Source: Comamonadaceae bacterium G21597-S1 | Lineage (GTDB): Bacteria; Pseudomonadota; Gammaproteobacteria; Burkholderiales; Burkholderiaceae_C | Assembly (NCBI GenBank): GCA_027214345.1 | Contig: JAPWHR010000018.1 | Coordinates: forward strand, 42,707 to 106,706 | Direction: 5' to 3' | Length of the DNA: 64,000 bases | Part shown: positions 46,182 to 54,839 of the stretch, one piece after another | Layout of the letters: each line of letters begins with the position of its first letter | Position numbering within the stretch: the stretch's first letter is position 1 | The notes under the pieces: generated by a model | Databases searched by the model: none | Seen by the model: only the letters and a program-made list of their open reading frames with translations | What the model was told of the DNA's origin: nothing | Position numbers and translations under genes: made by a program

Positions 46182-46823
46182 ATGACCATTGCGTTGTACG
46201 CATTCGATACACCCAACGGACGCAAGATCAGTGTCGCGCTCGAGGAGATGGGCCTGCCCTATGAGGTGCATGTCGTCGACATCACCCAGGGCGAGCAGAA
46301 CCAGCCGGAATTCCTGAAGATCAGCCCGAACAACAAGATTCCGGCCATTGTCGATCCGCAAGGACCCACGGGTGCGCCGGTCAGCGTGTTCGAGTCCGGC
46401 GCCATCCTGATTTACCTGGCCGAGAAGTCGGGCCGCTTTCTGCCCCAGGATCCGCTCAGGCGCATCGCGGCCCTGGAGTGGCTGATGTTCCAGATGGGCG
46501 GCTTCGGCCCCATGCCGGGCCAGGTGCACCATTTCGTCGCGCTGGCGAACGAGACCGACCGGCGCTACGGGCTGGAGCGCTTCACGGCCGAGACCCGGCG
46601 GCTGTACGGCGTGATGGACCGCCGGCTGGCCGAGCACGAATACTTCGCCGACGAACTGTCGATCGCCGATTTCGCGATCCTGGGCTGGGCCTGGCGCCAC
46701 GAGCGCCACAAGGTCGACCTGGCAGATTACCCGCACGTGCAGCGCTGGTACCAGGCGATGATGGCGCGTCCGGGCGTGGCGCGCGGGTTCGCCGTGCAGT
46801 TGCGGCGCGCGGCGGCGGCCTGA
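46182..46823 (+). CDS. Glutathione S-transferase family protein
   Basis: A 213-residue protein with an N-terminal thioredoxin-like domain (ALYAFDTPNGRKISVALEEMGLPYEVHVVDI; SPNNKIPAIVD; SVFESGAILIYLAEKSG with the glutathione-binding ES pair) and a helical C-terminal domain (FADELSIADFAILGWAW). It resembles the YghU/YfcG disulfide-reductase branch of the family. It starts 58 bases after the TRAP permease gene and might be part of that unit. Confidence 0.92.
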   Translation: MTIALYAFDTPNGRKISVALEEMGLPYEVHVVDITQGEQNQPEFLKISPNNKIPAIVDPQGPTGAPVSVFESGAILIYLAEKSGRFLPQDPLRRIAALEWLMFQMGGFGPMPGQVHHFVALANETDRRYGLERFTAETRRLYGVMDRRLAEHEYFADELSIADFAILGWAWRHERHKVDLADYPHVQRWYQAMMARPGVARGFAVQLRRAAAA

Positions 46824-46862
46824 GCGACCGGCGCCCGGCCTCGCGGCCGCGGCGGCCGGCGA

Positions 46863-47696
46863 TCAGCCGTCCAGGCGCGCCAGCGCGCGCAGCCGATCGG
46901 CTGTCGTGGACGGGAATCCGAAGAACTCCAGGTAGGCCGGAATCTGCTCGAACAACATGTCCGAGCCCACCTGAAAGCGGCAGCCGCGGGCCTGCGCGGC
47001 CTGCACGAAGGCGGTCATCTCGGTCTTGAGCACGACCTCGCCGACGAAGGCCTCGGGGTCGATGCGTGCTACGTCCATGGGCATCGCGTCGCCCTCGTGC
47101 ATGCCCAGGGGGGTCGCATTGACAACCACGGTGTGACCCGCGGGATCGTTGGATCCGGTCTGCACCGGCAGCTCGGGATAGTGCGCGGAAATCCGGCTCG
47201 CCAGCGCTTGGGCCGCAGCCGGCTGGGCGTCGAAAAGGCTGATCGTAGCCACACCGGCGGCGGCCAGCGAGGCGGCAATGGCCGAACCGACGCCACCGCA
47301 ACCGACCACCAGCGCCCGCGCGCCTTCGGGTGGCACGCCCTTGCGCCGCATGCCGCGGACGAAACCTTCGCCATCGAACATGTCGCCGACCAGGCTGCCG
47401 TTCGCGTCGCGCCGGACCGCATTGCAGGCACCGGCGATACGCACGCCGGCCGATGGCTCGTCGAGCAGGGCCACGGTGGCGACCTTGTGCGGCATCGTGA
47501 TCAGCGCGCCGCGGATGTTGTCGAGCGTGAAGACGGCGCGCAGGAAGTTCGCATAGTGCTCGGCCCGGCATGCCATCGGTACCACAACCGCGTCGATGCC
47601 CGCTTGCTCGAAGTAGGGGTTGTAGATCATCGGCGACTTGAACGTGAAAGTCGGAAACCCCAGGTGTGCGATGAGCGCCGTCGTGCCGCGAATCAC
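46863..47696 (-). CDS. Shikimate/quinate dehydrogenase-like protein with altered substrate-site motif
   Basis: A 277-residue AroE-family NAD(P) enzyme. The catalytic Lys (ALITMPHK) and Asp (DMFDGEGF) are kept, and the Rossmann motif is VVGCGGVGSAIAASLA. The usual HSxSP substrate motif reads TFKSP, so the first of the two substrate-binding serines is replaced. This suggests a substrate other than shikimate, perhaps quinate or a related cyclitol acid. The start overlaps the stop of the dehydroquinase gene (ATGA). It is the last gene of the TetR-led minus-strand group. Confidence 0.88.
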   Translation of the reverse strand: MIRGTTALIAHLGFPTFTFKSPMIYNPYFEQAGIDAVVVPMACRAEHYANFLRAVFTLDNIRGALITMPHKVATVALLDEPSAGVRIAGACNAVRRDANGSLVGDMFDGEGFVRGMRRKGVPPEGARALVVGCGGVGSAIAASLAAAGVATISLFDAQPAAAQALASRISAHYPELPVQTGSNDPAGHTVVVNATPLGMHEGDAMPMDVARIDPEAFVGEVVLKTEMTAFVQAAQARGCRFQVGSDMLFEQIPAYLEFFGFPSTTADRLRALARLDG

Positions 47697-48148
47697 GGTG
47701 CAGCGCTTTCGGCCGCGCGCACGGCAGCGACTGCGGCGCGCAGTGCCAGCAGGTAGCTGTCGGCGCCAAAGCCGCAGATCTGGCCCTTGACGACTTCGGA
47801 GAACACCGACACATGGCGGAACGCCTCGCGCGCATGCACGTTGGACATGTGCAGTTCCACCACCGGACAGGTCAGGATGGCCAGCGCATCGCGGATGCCG
47901 TAGCTGTAGTGGGTCCAGGCGCCGGCATTGATCAGCACGGCGTCGACCTTGTCATGGAAGGCCTGGTGGATGCGTTCGCACATCGCGCCTTCGTGGTTGG
48001 TCTGGAAACTCTGCACGGTCACGCCGAGTTCGGTTGCCAGCGCCTGCAGGTTGCGGTCGATGTCGGCCAGTGTCGCGGTGCCGTATTGCTTCGGATCGCG
48101 CTTGCCGAACATGTTGAGGTTGATGCCGTTGAGGACGAGGATGTTCAT
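47693..48148 (-). CDS. aroQ: Type II 3-dehydroquinate dehydratase
   Basis: A 151-residue dodecamer-type dehydroquinase. Diagnostic motifs: LNGINLNMFGKRDPKQYG with the catalytic Tyr, FQTNHEGAMCERIHQA, NAGAWTHYSYGIRDAL and HMSNVHAREAFRHVSVFS. It interconverts 3-dehydroquinate and 3-dehydroshikimate. Its place between an oxidoreductase, an AroE paralogue and a TetR gene points to a catabolic rather than a biosynthetic role; some motif positions (GINLNMFG for GPNLNLLG) also deviate from biosynthetic enzymes. Confidence 0.93.
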   Translation of the reverse strand: MNILVLNGINLNMFGKRDPKQYGTATLADIDRNLQALATELGVTVQSFQTNHEGAMCERIHQAFHDKVDAVLINAGAWTHYSYGIRDALAILTCPVVELHMSNVHAREAFRHVSVFSEVVKGQICGFGADSYLLALRAAVAAVRAAESAAP

Positions 48149-48169
48149 GGTGCTCCTTGGTCTGGGAAT

Positions 48170-49228
48170 TCAGGTGGGGGTGAGGCTGACTGTTTCGCCG
48201 CTGGCGGCCGCGGCGGCAATGGCTTCGGTCACGCGCAGGTTGGCCAGGCCGTCGCGCGCGCTGACCAGGGGCAGGGCTTCGCCGCGGATCACGGCGCAGA
48301 AATGGGCGAGCTGGAGCCGGAGCGGATCGTCGCGCACCATGGCCACGACGCCGGTCTCGAACGGTTTCCACCAGGAGCGGACTTCGGGGCGCGGATAGGT
48401 CTTCAGGCGCATGGTCGGCACCGCCAGGCTGCCGTTGATGCCGCTGACGACGTAGCAGTCTTCGTCGGCGTAGCTCGGATAGGCCTTGTTCTCCTGCGAG
48501 GTCTGCTCCCAGCTGCGCGCCGACGCAGCCGTGTCGGACAGCAGGAAACTGCCCAATACGCCGCTGGCGAAACGCAGGTTGATGGACACCGTGTCCTCGA
48601 CCGGGAAGCCGCGCACCGCATGCGAGGCCAGGGCCTGCACGGCGACGATCTCGCCGCACAACATGCGCAGGTTGTGCACCTCGTGGATCATGTTGATCAG
48701 GATCGGGCCGCCGCCACCGATCTCGCGTCGCCACGGCGCATCGGCGAAGTAGTGGTCGGGCTTGAAGAAGGTTGCGCTGCCGGACACCGCGACCAGCCGT
48801 CCCAATACGCCGCTGTCGACGATTTCCCGCGCCTTGGCCATGATGGGGCTGTGCGCGCGGTGGTGGCCGACGAGCACGCGGGCGCCGGCGCGCTCGGCCG
48901 ACCGCAGCAACTGCTCGCCCTCGGCCACCGTGGCGGTGACGGGTTTTTCCACCAGCACCGGAATGCCGGCGTCGATGCAGGCCAGGGCGTGTTCCAGGTG
49001 CAGGGGGCTGGGCGTGGCCAGGATCACGCCATCGGGCTTGTCCGCATCGGCCAGCAGCGCCTGCAGCGACGCGAACACGGGTGCGCCGGCCTGGGCCGCC
49101 AGCGTCGCGGCCTGCGGCGCCGGATCGACGATGGCCGCGAGCCTGGCGTGGGCGCTGGCACGGATCACGTCGATGTGCGCCCGCCCGATCAGGCCGGCGC
49201 CGGCCACCGCGATGCGCAACGGGATCAT
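48170..49228 (-). CDS. Gfo/Idh/MocA-family oxidoreductase
   Basis: A 352-residue NAD(P)-dependent dehydrogenase. N-terminal Rossmann motif VAGAGLIGRAH, the family VEKP motif (PVLVEKPVTATVAEG) and a C-terminal substrate domain (GGGPILINMIHEVHNLRMLCG) with the His expected in the active site. Members oxidise sugars and cyclitols such as myo-inositol; here a quinate/shikimate-like substrate is suggested by the neighbours. It starts directly after the TetR stop. Confidence 0.92.
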   Translation of the reverse strand: MIPLRIAVAGAGLIGRAHIDVIRASAHARLAAIVDPAPQAATLAAQAGAPVFASLQALLADADKPDGVILATPSPLHLEHALACIDAGIPVLVEKPVTATVAEGEQLLRSAERAGARVLVGHHRAHSPIMAKAREIVDSGVLGRLVAVSGSATFFKPDHYFADAPWRREIGGGGPILINMIHEVHNLRMLCGEIVAVQALASHAVRGFPVEDTVSINLRFASGVLGSFLLSDTAASARSWEQTSQENKAYPSYADEDCYVVSGINGSLAVPTMRLKTYPRPEVRSWWKPFETGVVAMVRDDPLRLQLAHFCAVIRGEALPLVSARDGLANLRVTEAIAAAAASGETVSLTPT

Positions 49229-49229
49229 G

Positions 49230-49943
49230 TCATGGATGGCGCACGTAGCGCAGGATCATCTGCACGACGTTTTCGCGCCGGTTCGCCTGGTAGGCGGGAG
49301 ACTGATTGTCCTGCTGGAAGATCAGGCCGAAGGTGTGGCGGTTCGACACGTTGAAGAAGCTCAGCGCGGAGATCGACGCATGGATGTCGGTCGCGTCCAG
49401 CCCGGGGCGGAACAGGCCGGCCGCCACGCCGCTGTCGTAGATGCTGCGCAGCAGCGTGATTGCCGGTCGGTTGAGTTCCTGGATCTTGCTGCTCTGCTTC
49501 AGGTAACGACCCCGGTTGATGTTCTCCGACATCACGATCCGGATGTAGTGCTCGTTGTCCAGGTGGTGGTCGAACATCACCGTGACCAGGCAGCGCAGGG
49601 CGGTCTGCGGGTCCATGTCATCGAGCCGCAGTTGCAGTTCGCTGTCGCGCACGCGGGCATAGGACTGCTCCAGCGCGGCAAGGTACAGGCCGTCCTTGCT
49701 GCCGAAGTAGTAATAGATCATGCGCTTGCTGGTGTGGGTGGCGGCCGCGATCTCGTCGATACGTCCGCCGGCCAGGCCCTTCTCGCCGAATTCGACGATG
49801 GCCGCGCGCAGGATCGCCGCCTTCGTGCGCTCGGGGTCATGGGTGCGCGGTTCGGCCGCCACCCGTTTGCGCGGCTGGCCCGCTTCCGCTGCGTGTGCCG
49901 GCTTGCGTGCCGTGGGCGCCATTGTTTGTACTGTTCGGTTCAT
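49230..49943 (-). CDS. TetR-family transcriptional repressor
   Basis: A 237-residue regulator with an unusually long basic N-terminal lead (about 35 residues rich in Ala/Arg/Lys) before a typical TetR helix-turn-helix (TKAAILRAAIVEFGEKGLAGGRIDEIAAATHTSKRMIYYYFGSKDGLY). It heads the minus-strand group that includes the Gfo/Idh, AroQ and AroE-like genes and is divergent from the TRAP operon. A strong inverted repeat in the intergenic region is its likely operator. Confidence 0.92.
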   Translation of the reverse strand: MNRTVQTMAPTARKPAHAAEAGQPRKRVAAEPRTHDPERTKAAILRAAIVEFGEKGLAGGRIDEIAAATHTSKRMIYYYFGSKDGLYLAALEQSYARVRDSELQLRLDDMDPQTALRCLVTVMFDHHLDNEHYIRIVMSENINRGRYLKQSSKIQELNRPAITLLRSIYDSGVAAGLFRPGLDATDIHASISALSFFNVSNRHTFGLIFQQDNQSPAYQANRRENVVQMILRYVRHP

Positions 49944-49999
49944 TTAGGATGCACGGCCGCGTACACGCGTGCAGCGGCATCGGACGTTGACATTCTACA

Positions 50000-50026
50000 C
50001 AGTCGGTTCTCATAATGAACCAACTG
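50000..50026. promoter_or_regulatory. Candidate TetR operator between regulator and TRAP operon
   Basis: CAGTCGGTTC (50000-50009) and GAACCAACTG (50017-50026) form a 10-bp inverted repeat with one mismatch around a 7-base AT-rich spacer TCATAAT. It lies 56 bases upstream of the TetR start and 93 bases upstream of the TRAP start, placing it to control both divergent units. Confidence 0.6.
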
Positions 50027-50119
50027 GTACATTCTTCGTTCGCAGCCAGTTGCATGCTAACATGTCAGTCTCGAGCGGGCCATGCAGGCGCGTTTCGATC
50101 AACCCAGGAGACAAGCACC

Positions 50120-51112
50120 ATGGAAACCACTCTCAGCCGCCGCAGCGTCGTGGCTGCCGCCGCGGCCGCCTCGCTGACCGCCTTTGCCGGATCGTCCTTT
50201 GCCCAGGAAAAGGTCAAGTTGCGCCTGTCCTCGCCGTCATCGGCGACGGACCAGCGGGCCGTGGCGCTGACCTCGGTGTTCGCGCCGGCCGTGGCCGACT
50301 TCGCGACCTTCGAACCGCACTGGAACGCGGCGCTGTTCAAGCAGGGCACCGAGCTCGAGGCGATCTCGCGCGGTAACCTCGACATGTCGATTGCGTCGGC
50401 GCAGGAACTGGCCGAGTTTTTTCCCGAGTTCTCGATCTTCTCCGCCGGCTACCTGCACAAGGATGCGGCGCACCAGAAGCGCGTGTTCGAATCCGACCTG
50501 TTCAAGCCGTTCAAGAAGATGGTCGAGGACAAGCTCGGCGTCAAGCTGCTGACCGTGATGTACCTGGGCCGGCGCCAGCTCAACCTGCGCACCGACAAGA
50601 AGATCAACACCCCCGAAGACCTGGCGGGCATCAAGCTGCGCATGCCCGGCTCCGAAGCCTGGATGTTCCTGGGCCGTGCGCTGGGCGCCAATCCCACGCC
50701 GATGGCGTTCACCGAGGTCTACACCGGCCTGCAGACCGGCGCCATCGACGGGCAGGACAACCCGCTGCCGACCAACCGCGATGCCAAGTTCTTCGAGGTC
50801 ACCAAGCAGATCGTGCTGACCAGCCACCTGGTCGACCTGAACTACCTCACCATCAGCAAGAAGGTGTTCGACAAGCTCTCGCCGGCCAACCAGGCCCGGC
50901 TGCAGAAGGCGGCCGACGATGCTGCCGAGTCGGGCCGCCAGAAGCAGCTCAAGCTCGAGGACGAACTGGTGCAGTTCTTCAAGGACAAGGGGCTGCAGGT
51001 CTATACGCCCAATGTCGACGCCTTCCGTGCCCGCGTGCAGAAGGCCTACCTGGAGTCCGACCTGTCCAAGTCCTGGCCCAAGGGTCTGGTCGAGAAGATC
51101 AACGCGCTCTGA
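50120..51112 (+). CDS. DctP-type TRAP transporter solute-binding protein
   Basis: A 330-residue periplasmic binding protein with a twin-arginine-like leader (SRRSVVAAAAAASLTAFAGSSFA) and the DctP fold: NTPEDLAGIKLRMPGSEAWMFLGRALGANPTPMAFTEVYTGLQTGAIDGQDNPL, with the Arg that binds the ligand carboxylate. The start at 50120 follows CAGGAG. It opens a dctPQM operon; the ligand is a carboxylate, perhaps a shikimate- or quinate-like acid given the adjacent genes. Confidence 0.93.
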   Translation: METTLSRRSVVAAAAAASLTAFAGSSFAQEKVKLRLSSPSSATDQRAVALTSVFAPAVADFATFEPHWNAALFKQGTELEAISRGNLDMSIASAQELAEFFPEFSIFSAGYLHKDAAHQKRVFESDLFKPFKKMVEDKLGVKLLTVMYLGRRQLNLRTDKKINTPEDLAGIKLRMPGSEAWMFLGRALGANPTPMAFTEVYTGLQTGAIDGQDNPLPTNRDAKFFEVTKQIVLTSHLVDLNYLTISKKVFDKLSPANQARLQKAADDAAESGRQKQLKLEDELVQFFKDKGLQVYTPNVDAFRARVQKAYLESDLSKSWPKGLVEKINAL

Positions 51113-51193
51113 CAGCTGTTGGGGGCGTGCGCGAGGCCGAGAGGCACTCGCGCGTGACCGAGCCGACACTGTAATTGAACCCGAGGCCGAGCC

Positions 51194-51694
51194 ATGCGAT
51201 CCAGGTTGGACTGGTGGCAGGCGCGGGCCGACGACGTGGCCGTGGCCTTGCTCACCGCCATGTTCGTGGCCTTCGTGCTGCAGATCACCGCACGTTACGT
51301 CATCAACTATCCACTGCCATGGACGCTGGAGCTCAGTCTCACGATGTGGCTGTGGACCGTGTTCTGGGGCTCGGCCTTGTGCCTGCGAAACAAGGACCAC
51401 ATTGCCTTCGACATGATCTACAACCATGTCCGGCCCGGCGTGCGCCGGGTGTTCGGCGCCATCTCGGCGCTGGCGATCATCGTCGCGATGCTGGCGTCCT
51501 TGCCCGCCACCTGGGACTGGGTCAGTTTCCTGACCATCAAGAAAAGCGCCACCCTGCGCATCCCGCTGGCTTATGTGTTCAGCCTGTTCCTGCTGTTCAT
51601 GCTCGGCACGATCGTGCTCTACACGCTGCGACTGCGCAAGGTCTTGCGCAACGAACTCGACGAACCGCAGCGCGACGCGGCGCCTGAAAAATGA
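51194..51694 (+). CDS. DctQ-type TRAP transporter small permease
   Basis: A 166-residue four-helix membrane protein (LDWWQARADDVAVALLTAMFVAFVLQITARYV; SLTMWLWTVFWGSALCLRNKDHIAFDMIYN). This is the small subunit of the TRAP permease. Its stop overlaps the start of the large subunit by four bases (ATGA). Confidence 0.92.
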   Translation: MRSRLDWWQARADDVAVALLTAMFVAFVLQITARYVINYPLPWTLELSLTMWLWTVFWGSALCLRNKDHIAFDMIYNHVRPGVRRVFGAISALAIIVAMLASLPATWDWVSFLTIKKSATLRIPLAYVFSLFLLFMLGTIVLYTLRLRKVLRNELDEPQRDAAPEK

Positions 51695-52986
51695 CGCTCG
51701 CCTTCACCATGTGCCTGGTCGTGCTGTTCGGCCTGGCCGCCATTGGCACGCCGATTGCGCACTCCATCATCGTCGGGGCCATCGTCTACCTGGCACTCAA
51801 GGGGCAGGACCTGGGCATCGCCGCCGAGCAGATCAGCTACGGCCTGTACGACAGCTTCGTGCTGCTGGCGGTGCCGCTGTTCATCGTCGCGGCCAACATC
51901 ATGAATGCCGGCGCCATCAGCGAGCGGCTGCTGCGTTTCTGCGTCGGCGTGGTGGGCCGCTTCAAGGGCGGGCTGGGCCATGTCAACATCGTCTCGAGCC
52001 TGATCTTCTCCGGCATGTCGGGCTCGGCGGTGGCCGATGCGGCCGGCATCGGCAAGGTCATCATCGAGATGATGACCAAGGGCAATCGTTATCCCCGCGG
52101 TTATGCGGCCGCCATCACCGCGGCGTCGGCCACCATCGGCCCCATCATTCCGCCGTCGATCCCGATGGTGCTGTACGCGCTGGTCTCGGACACCTCGATC
52201 GGTTACCTGTTCCTGGGCGGCATCGTGCCGGGCCTGCTGATGGGGCTGGTGCTGATGGCGATGAACACCTACATCTCGCACAAGCGCGGATTCGCCGCCG
52301 ACGAAGTGGTGCCGATTCGCCAGATTCCCGCCCTGACGGCTCGCGCCTTCCCGGCCCTGCTGATGCCGGTGATCCTGCTCTACGGCATCTACGGCGGCGC
52401 GACCACGCCGACCGAGGCGGCCGCCGTGGCCGCGGCCTATGCGCTGGTGCTGGCGGCGTTCTTCTACCGTTCGTTGTCGGTCCGGTCGCTGCGCACCATC
52501 ATGCTCGACAGCGTCAAGTCGTCGGCCTCGGTGGGCCTGGTGATCGGCGGTGCGCTGATCCTGAACTACATCGTCGCGTCGGAAAACATTCCCACGCTGC
52601 TGGCCGAGCAGATGGTGGGCATGGACATCTCGCCGATGGCGTTTCTGCTCGGCGTCAATGTGCTGCTGCTGCTGCTGGGCTGTATCCTGGACGCGACCAC
52701 CATCATCCTGGTCATCATTCCGCTGTTCGTCGTGTCGGCCAGGGCGCTGGGCATCGACCTCGTGCATTTCGGCGTCGTCGTCGTCGTCAACTGCATGATC
52801 GGCCTGATCACGCCGCCCTACGGCGTGTTGCTGTTCGTCATCAACGGCACGACAGGCATCCCGCTGATCGAGATCATCCGAGAGATCGCGCCGTTCCTGG
52901 TCGCGCTGCTGTTCGCGCTGGCCTTGCTGATCTTCTTCCCGGCGATCGTGTTGTGGATGCCGATGATGTTCGGCTACGCGGGATGA
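51691..52986 (+). CDS. DctM-type TRAP transporter large permease
   Basis: A 431-residue membrane protein with about 12 segments, the transport-competent TRAP subunit. Typical segments: SGMSGSAVADAAGIGKVIIEMMTKG, ITAASATIGPIIPPSIPMVLYA and NCMIGLITPPYGVLLFVINGTTG. It is translationally coupled to DctQ. Its end is convergent with the diguanylate cyclase gene 28 bases away. Confidence 0.94.
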   Translation: MTLAFTMCLVVLFGLAAIGTPIAHSIIVGAIVYLALKGQDLGIAAEQISYGLYDSFVLLAVPLFIVAANIMNAGAISERLLRFCVGVVGRFKGGLGHVNIVSSLIFSGMSGSAVADAAGIGKVIIEMMTKGNRYPRGYAAAITAASATIGPIIPPSIPMVLYALVSDTSIGYLFLGGIVPGLLMGLVLMAMNTYISHKRGFAADEVVPIRQIPALTARAFPALLMPVILLYGIYGGATTPTEAAAVAAAYALVLAAFFYRSLSVRSLRTIMLDSVKSSASVGLVIGGALILNYIVASENIPTLLAEQMVGMDISPMAFLLGVNVLLLLLGCILDATTIILVIIPLFVVSARALGIDLVHFGVVVVVNCMIGLITPPYGVLLFVINGTTGIPLIEIIREIAPFLVALLFALALLIFFPAIVLWMPMMFGYAG

Positions 52987-53014
52987 ACCCGGCCTGCCGT
53001 GTTCGGCGGCCGAC

Positions 53015-54832
53015 TCAGGCGGGCATGGCGATGTCGCGCCCGGCGAAGCCGACCTGACCCTTGCCTGCTTTCTTGCCGGCGTACATGGCGGCATCGGCCC
53101 GCTGGATCAGCGTCAAGGGGTCGAGTCCGTCGTCGGGTGCGATGCCGTAGCCGATCGTCAGCCCGACCTGGCAGGTATGGCCGGCGACAACGATGGGATC
53201 GGCCAGCGCCTTGACCAGCTTCTCGGCCAGCTCGCGCACCTGCGTTTCGGTCTTCATGCCGCTGGAGAGTACCAGGAACTCGTCGCCGCCGAGTCGCGAG
53301 ACCATGTCCGAACTGCGCAGGCTGGCCTGCAACCGGTGTGCCACTTCGACCAGCAAGGCGTCGCCAGTGTCGTGGCCGAACTCGTCGTTGACCTGCTTGA
53401 AGCCGTCCAGGTCCAGCATGTAGACCGCCACCAGTTCGTCCGGGCGCCGTTGGTTGATCGCACTCGATACCGCGGAGTTCAGCATGCGCCGGTTGGGCAG
53501 GCCGGTCAGCGGGTCGGTATGTGCCATCGAATGCAGGTTGTCGCGTTCCAGCCGGGCCGCCTGCGCGGCGAGCTTGAGCGCGCGGGTCTGCAGGCCGAGC
53601 ACCCGCATGAAGATCAGCATGTCCAGCGTGGCGCCGAACTGGAAGGCGTGCAAGGTCCAGAAATTGGCGCCGACCTGGCCCTTGATCACGGCGATCAGGG
53701 TCCAGGTGGAGACGGCATAAACCGCCCAGGCCAGCAGGAACGAATGGCCGACCGGATCGCCGCGGCGCGCGCGCCGCCAGGCGCCGGGCAGGCCCAGCAT
53801 GGCGGGCGCCAGGCCCAGCACACTGACGATCAGCGTGACCTGCTGCACCGAGATGATGTCCAGGGCATAGAGCAGGGCCGAGGCCGTCGTCAGCATCGCC
53901 CCGAGCTTCATCAGGCGCGACAGGCCGGGCCCCATGTCCTTGCCGGCCAGCACCTGCTCGATGAACAGGAAGGACCCGGTGGCCGCGACCAGCGCGGACA
54001 GCCCCCCCATGTGCAGTTCCAGCCACTGGTTGCCCGGCCACACGAACTGCGCACCCACGCCGAACTGCAACAGGCTGAACAGCACGCTGCCGCTGATCAG
54101 CAATGCGTACTTGATGAACAAGGGCTCGCGCAGCAGGGTCCATTGCCCCACGCTGTAGACCAGCAGGCACAGGCCCAGGCCCAGCAAGATGCCTTGCAGC
54201 ATCTGCTCGCGCAGCGCCCGCCCGAGGAACTCCGATGGCCTGGACAGGCTGATCGGGAGAATCATGGCCCCGGTGTTCTCGACCCGCAGGTACAGCCGGT
54301 AGTCGGTGCCGGGCGACAGCGTCAGTCCCATCGCGATGGATCGGGCATTGACCATGCGCTCGTCCGGCGGTGTCAGGTTGCCGGAGCGCCCGCGCGTCAC
54401 CACCTGGCCATCGGCCACCAGGAAGAAGTCGACCCGGTTGATCACGGGGTAGTCGATGTCGAGCACCCACAGGCCGCCGGCATCGGGCGCTGCCGTGACC
54501 GGTATGCGCAACCAGACCGCCTCCTCGCGCAGTCCCAGCGTGCGCGGCGCCGTCGTGGGTACGCTGAAGGTGGAGTCGCGCCGCAGTACCTGTTCGATAT
54601 CCATGTCCTTGCCGGGATCGGACAGGATCCGGACCTGCGGCCAGAGATCGACGTGCGAGCTGTTTGCATCGAGCATGATGGCCCGTTGCAGTTGCGCATG
54701 GGCCGGCGGCGCCACCAGGGCGGCCAGCATCACGGCCATGCCCATCAGCACGAAGACGCGCAGCGGCAGGCCGCCTGGCCACAGGCGGCAACGGCTGGCT
54801 GTGGCGGCGCGGCGGCGCGGTCGTCGTCCCAT
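53015..54832 (-). CDS. 7TMR-DISM diguanylate cyclase (GGDEF)
   Basis: A 605-residue c-di-GMP synthase. Order: signal peptide or membrane anchor, a periplasmic 7TMR-DISMED2-like domain (about 40-180), a seven-segment membrane domain (about 180-400), a short coiled region, and a C-terminal GGDEF domain with intact RLGGDEF and an RSSD inhibitory site before it. No EAL domain. The start at 54832 follows the DapA-type stop; an in-frame start at 54862 would overlap that gene by 23 bases. It likely converts an outside signal, possibly a carbohydrate, into c-di-GMP. Confidence 0.93.
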   Translation of the reverse strand: MGRRPRRRAATASRCRLWPGGLPLRVFVLMGMAVMLAALVAPPAHAQLQRAIMLDANSSHVDLWPQVRILSDPGKDMDIEQVLRRDSTFSVPTTAPRTLGLREEAVWLRIPVTAAPDAGGLWVLDIDYPVINRVDFFLVADGQVVTRGRSGNLTPPDERMVNARSIAMGLTLSPGTDYRLYLRVENTGAMILPISLSRPSEFLGRALREQMLQGILLGLGLCLLVYSVGQWTLLREPLFIKYALLISGSVLFSLLQFGVGAQFVWPGNQWLELHMGGLSALVAATGSFLFIEQVLAGKDMGPGLSRLMKLGAMLTTASALLYALDIISVQQVTLIVSVLGLAPAMLGLPGAWRRARRGDPVGHSFLLAWAVYAVSTWTLIAVIKGQVGANFWTLHAFQFGATLDMLIFMRVLGLQTRALKLAAQAARLERDNLHSMAHTDPLTGLPNRRMLNSAVSSAINQRRPDELVAVYMLDLDGFKQVNDEFGHDTGDALLVEVAHRLQASLRSSDMVSRLGGDEFLVLSSGMKTETQVRELAEKLVKALADPIVVAGHTCQVGLTIGYGIAPDDGLDPLTLIQRADAAMYAGKKAGKGQVGFAGRDIAMPA

Positions 54833-54839
54833 TGCGCGA

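Noticed and set aside
46863..47696. The AroE-like gene as the biosynthetic shikimate dehydrogenase
   Set aside because: A canonical aroE lies at 42059, and this copy lacks one of the two substrate-binding serines.
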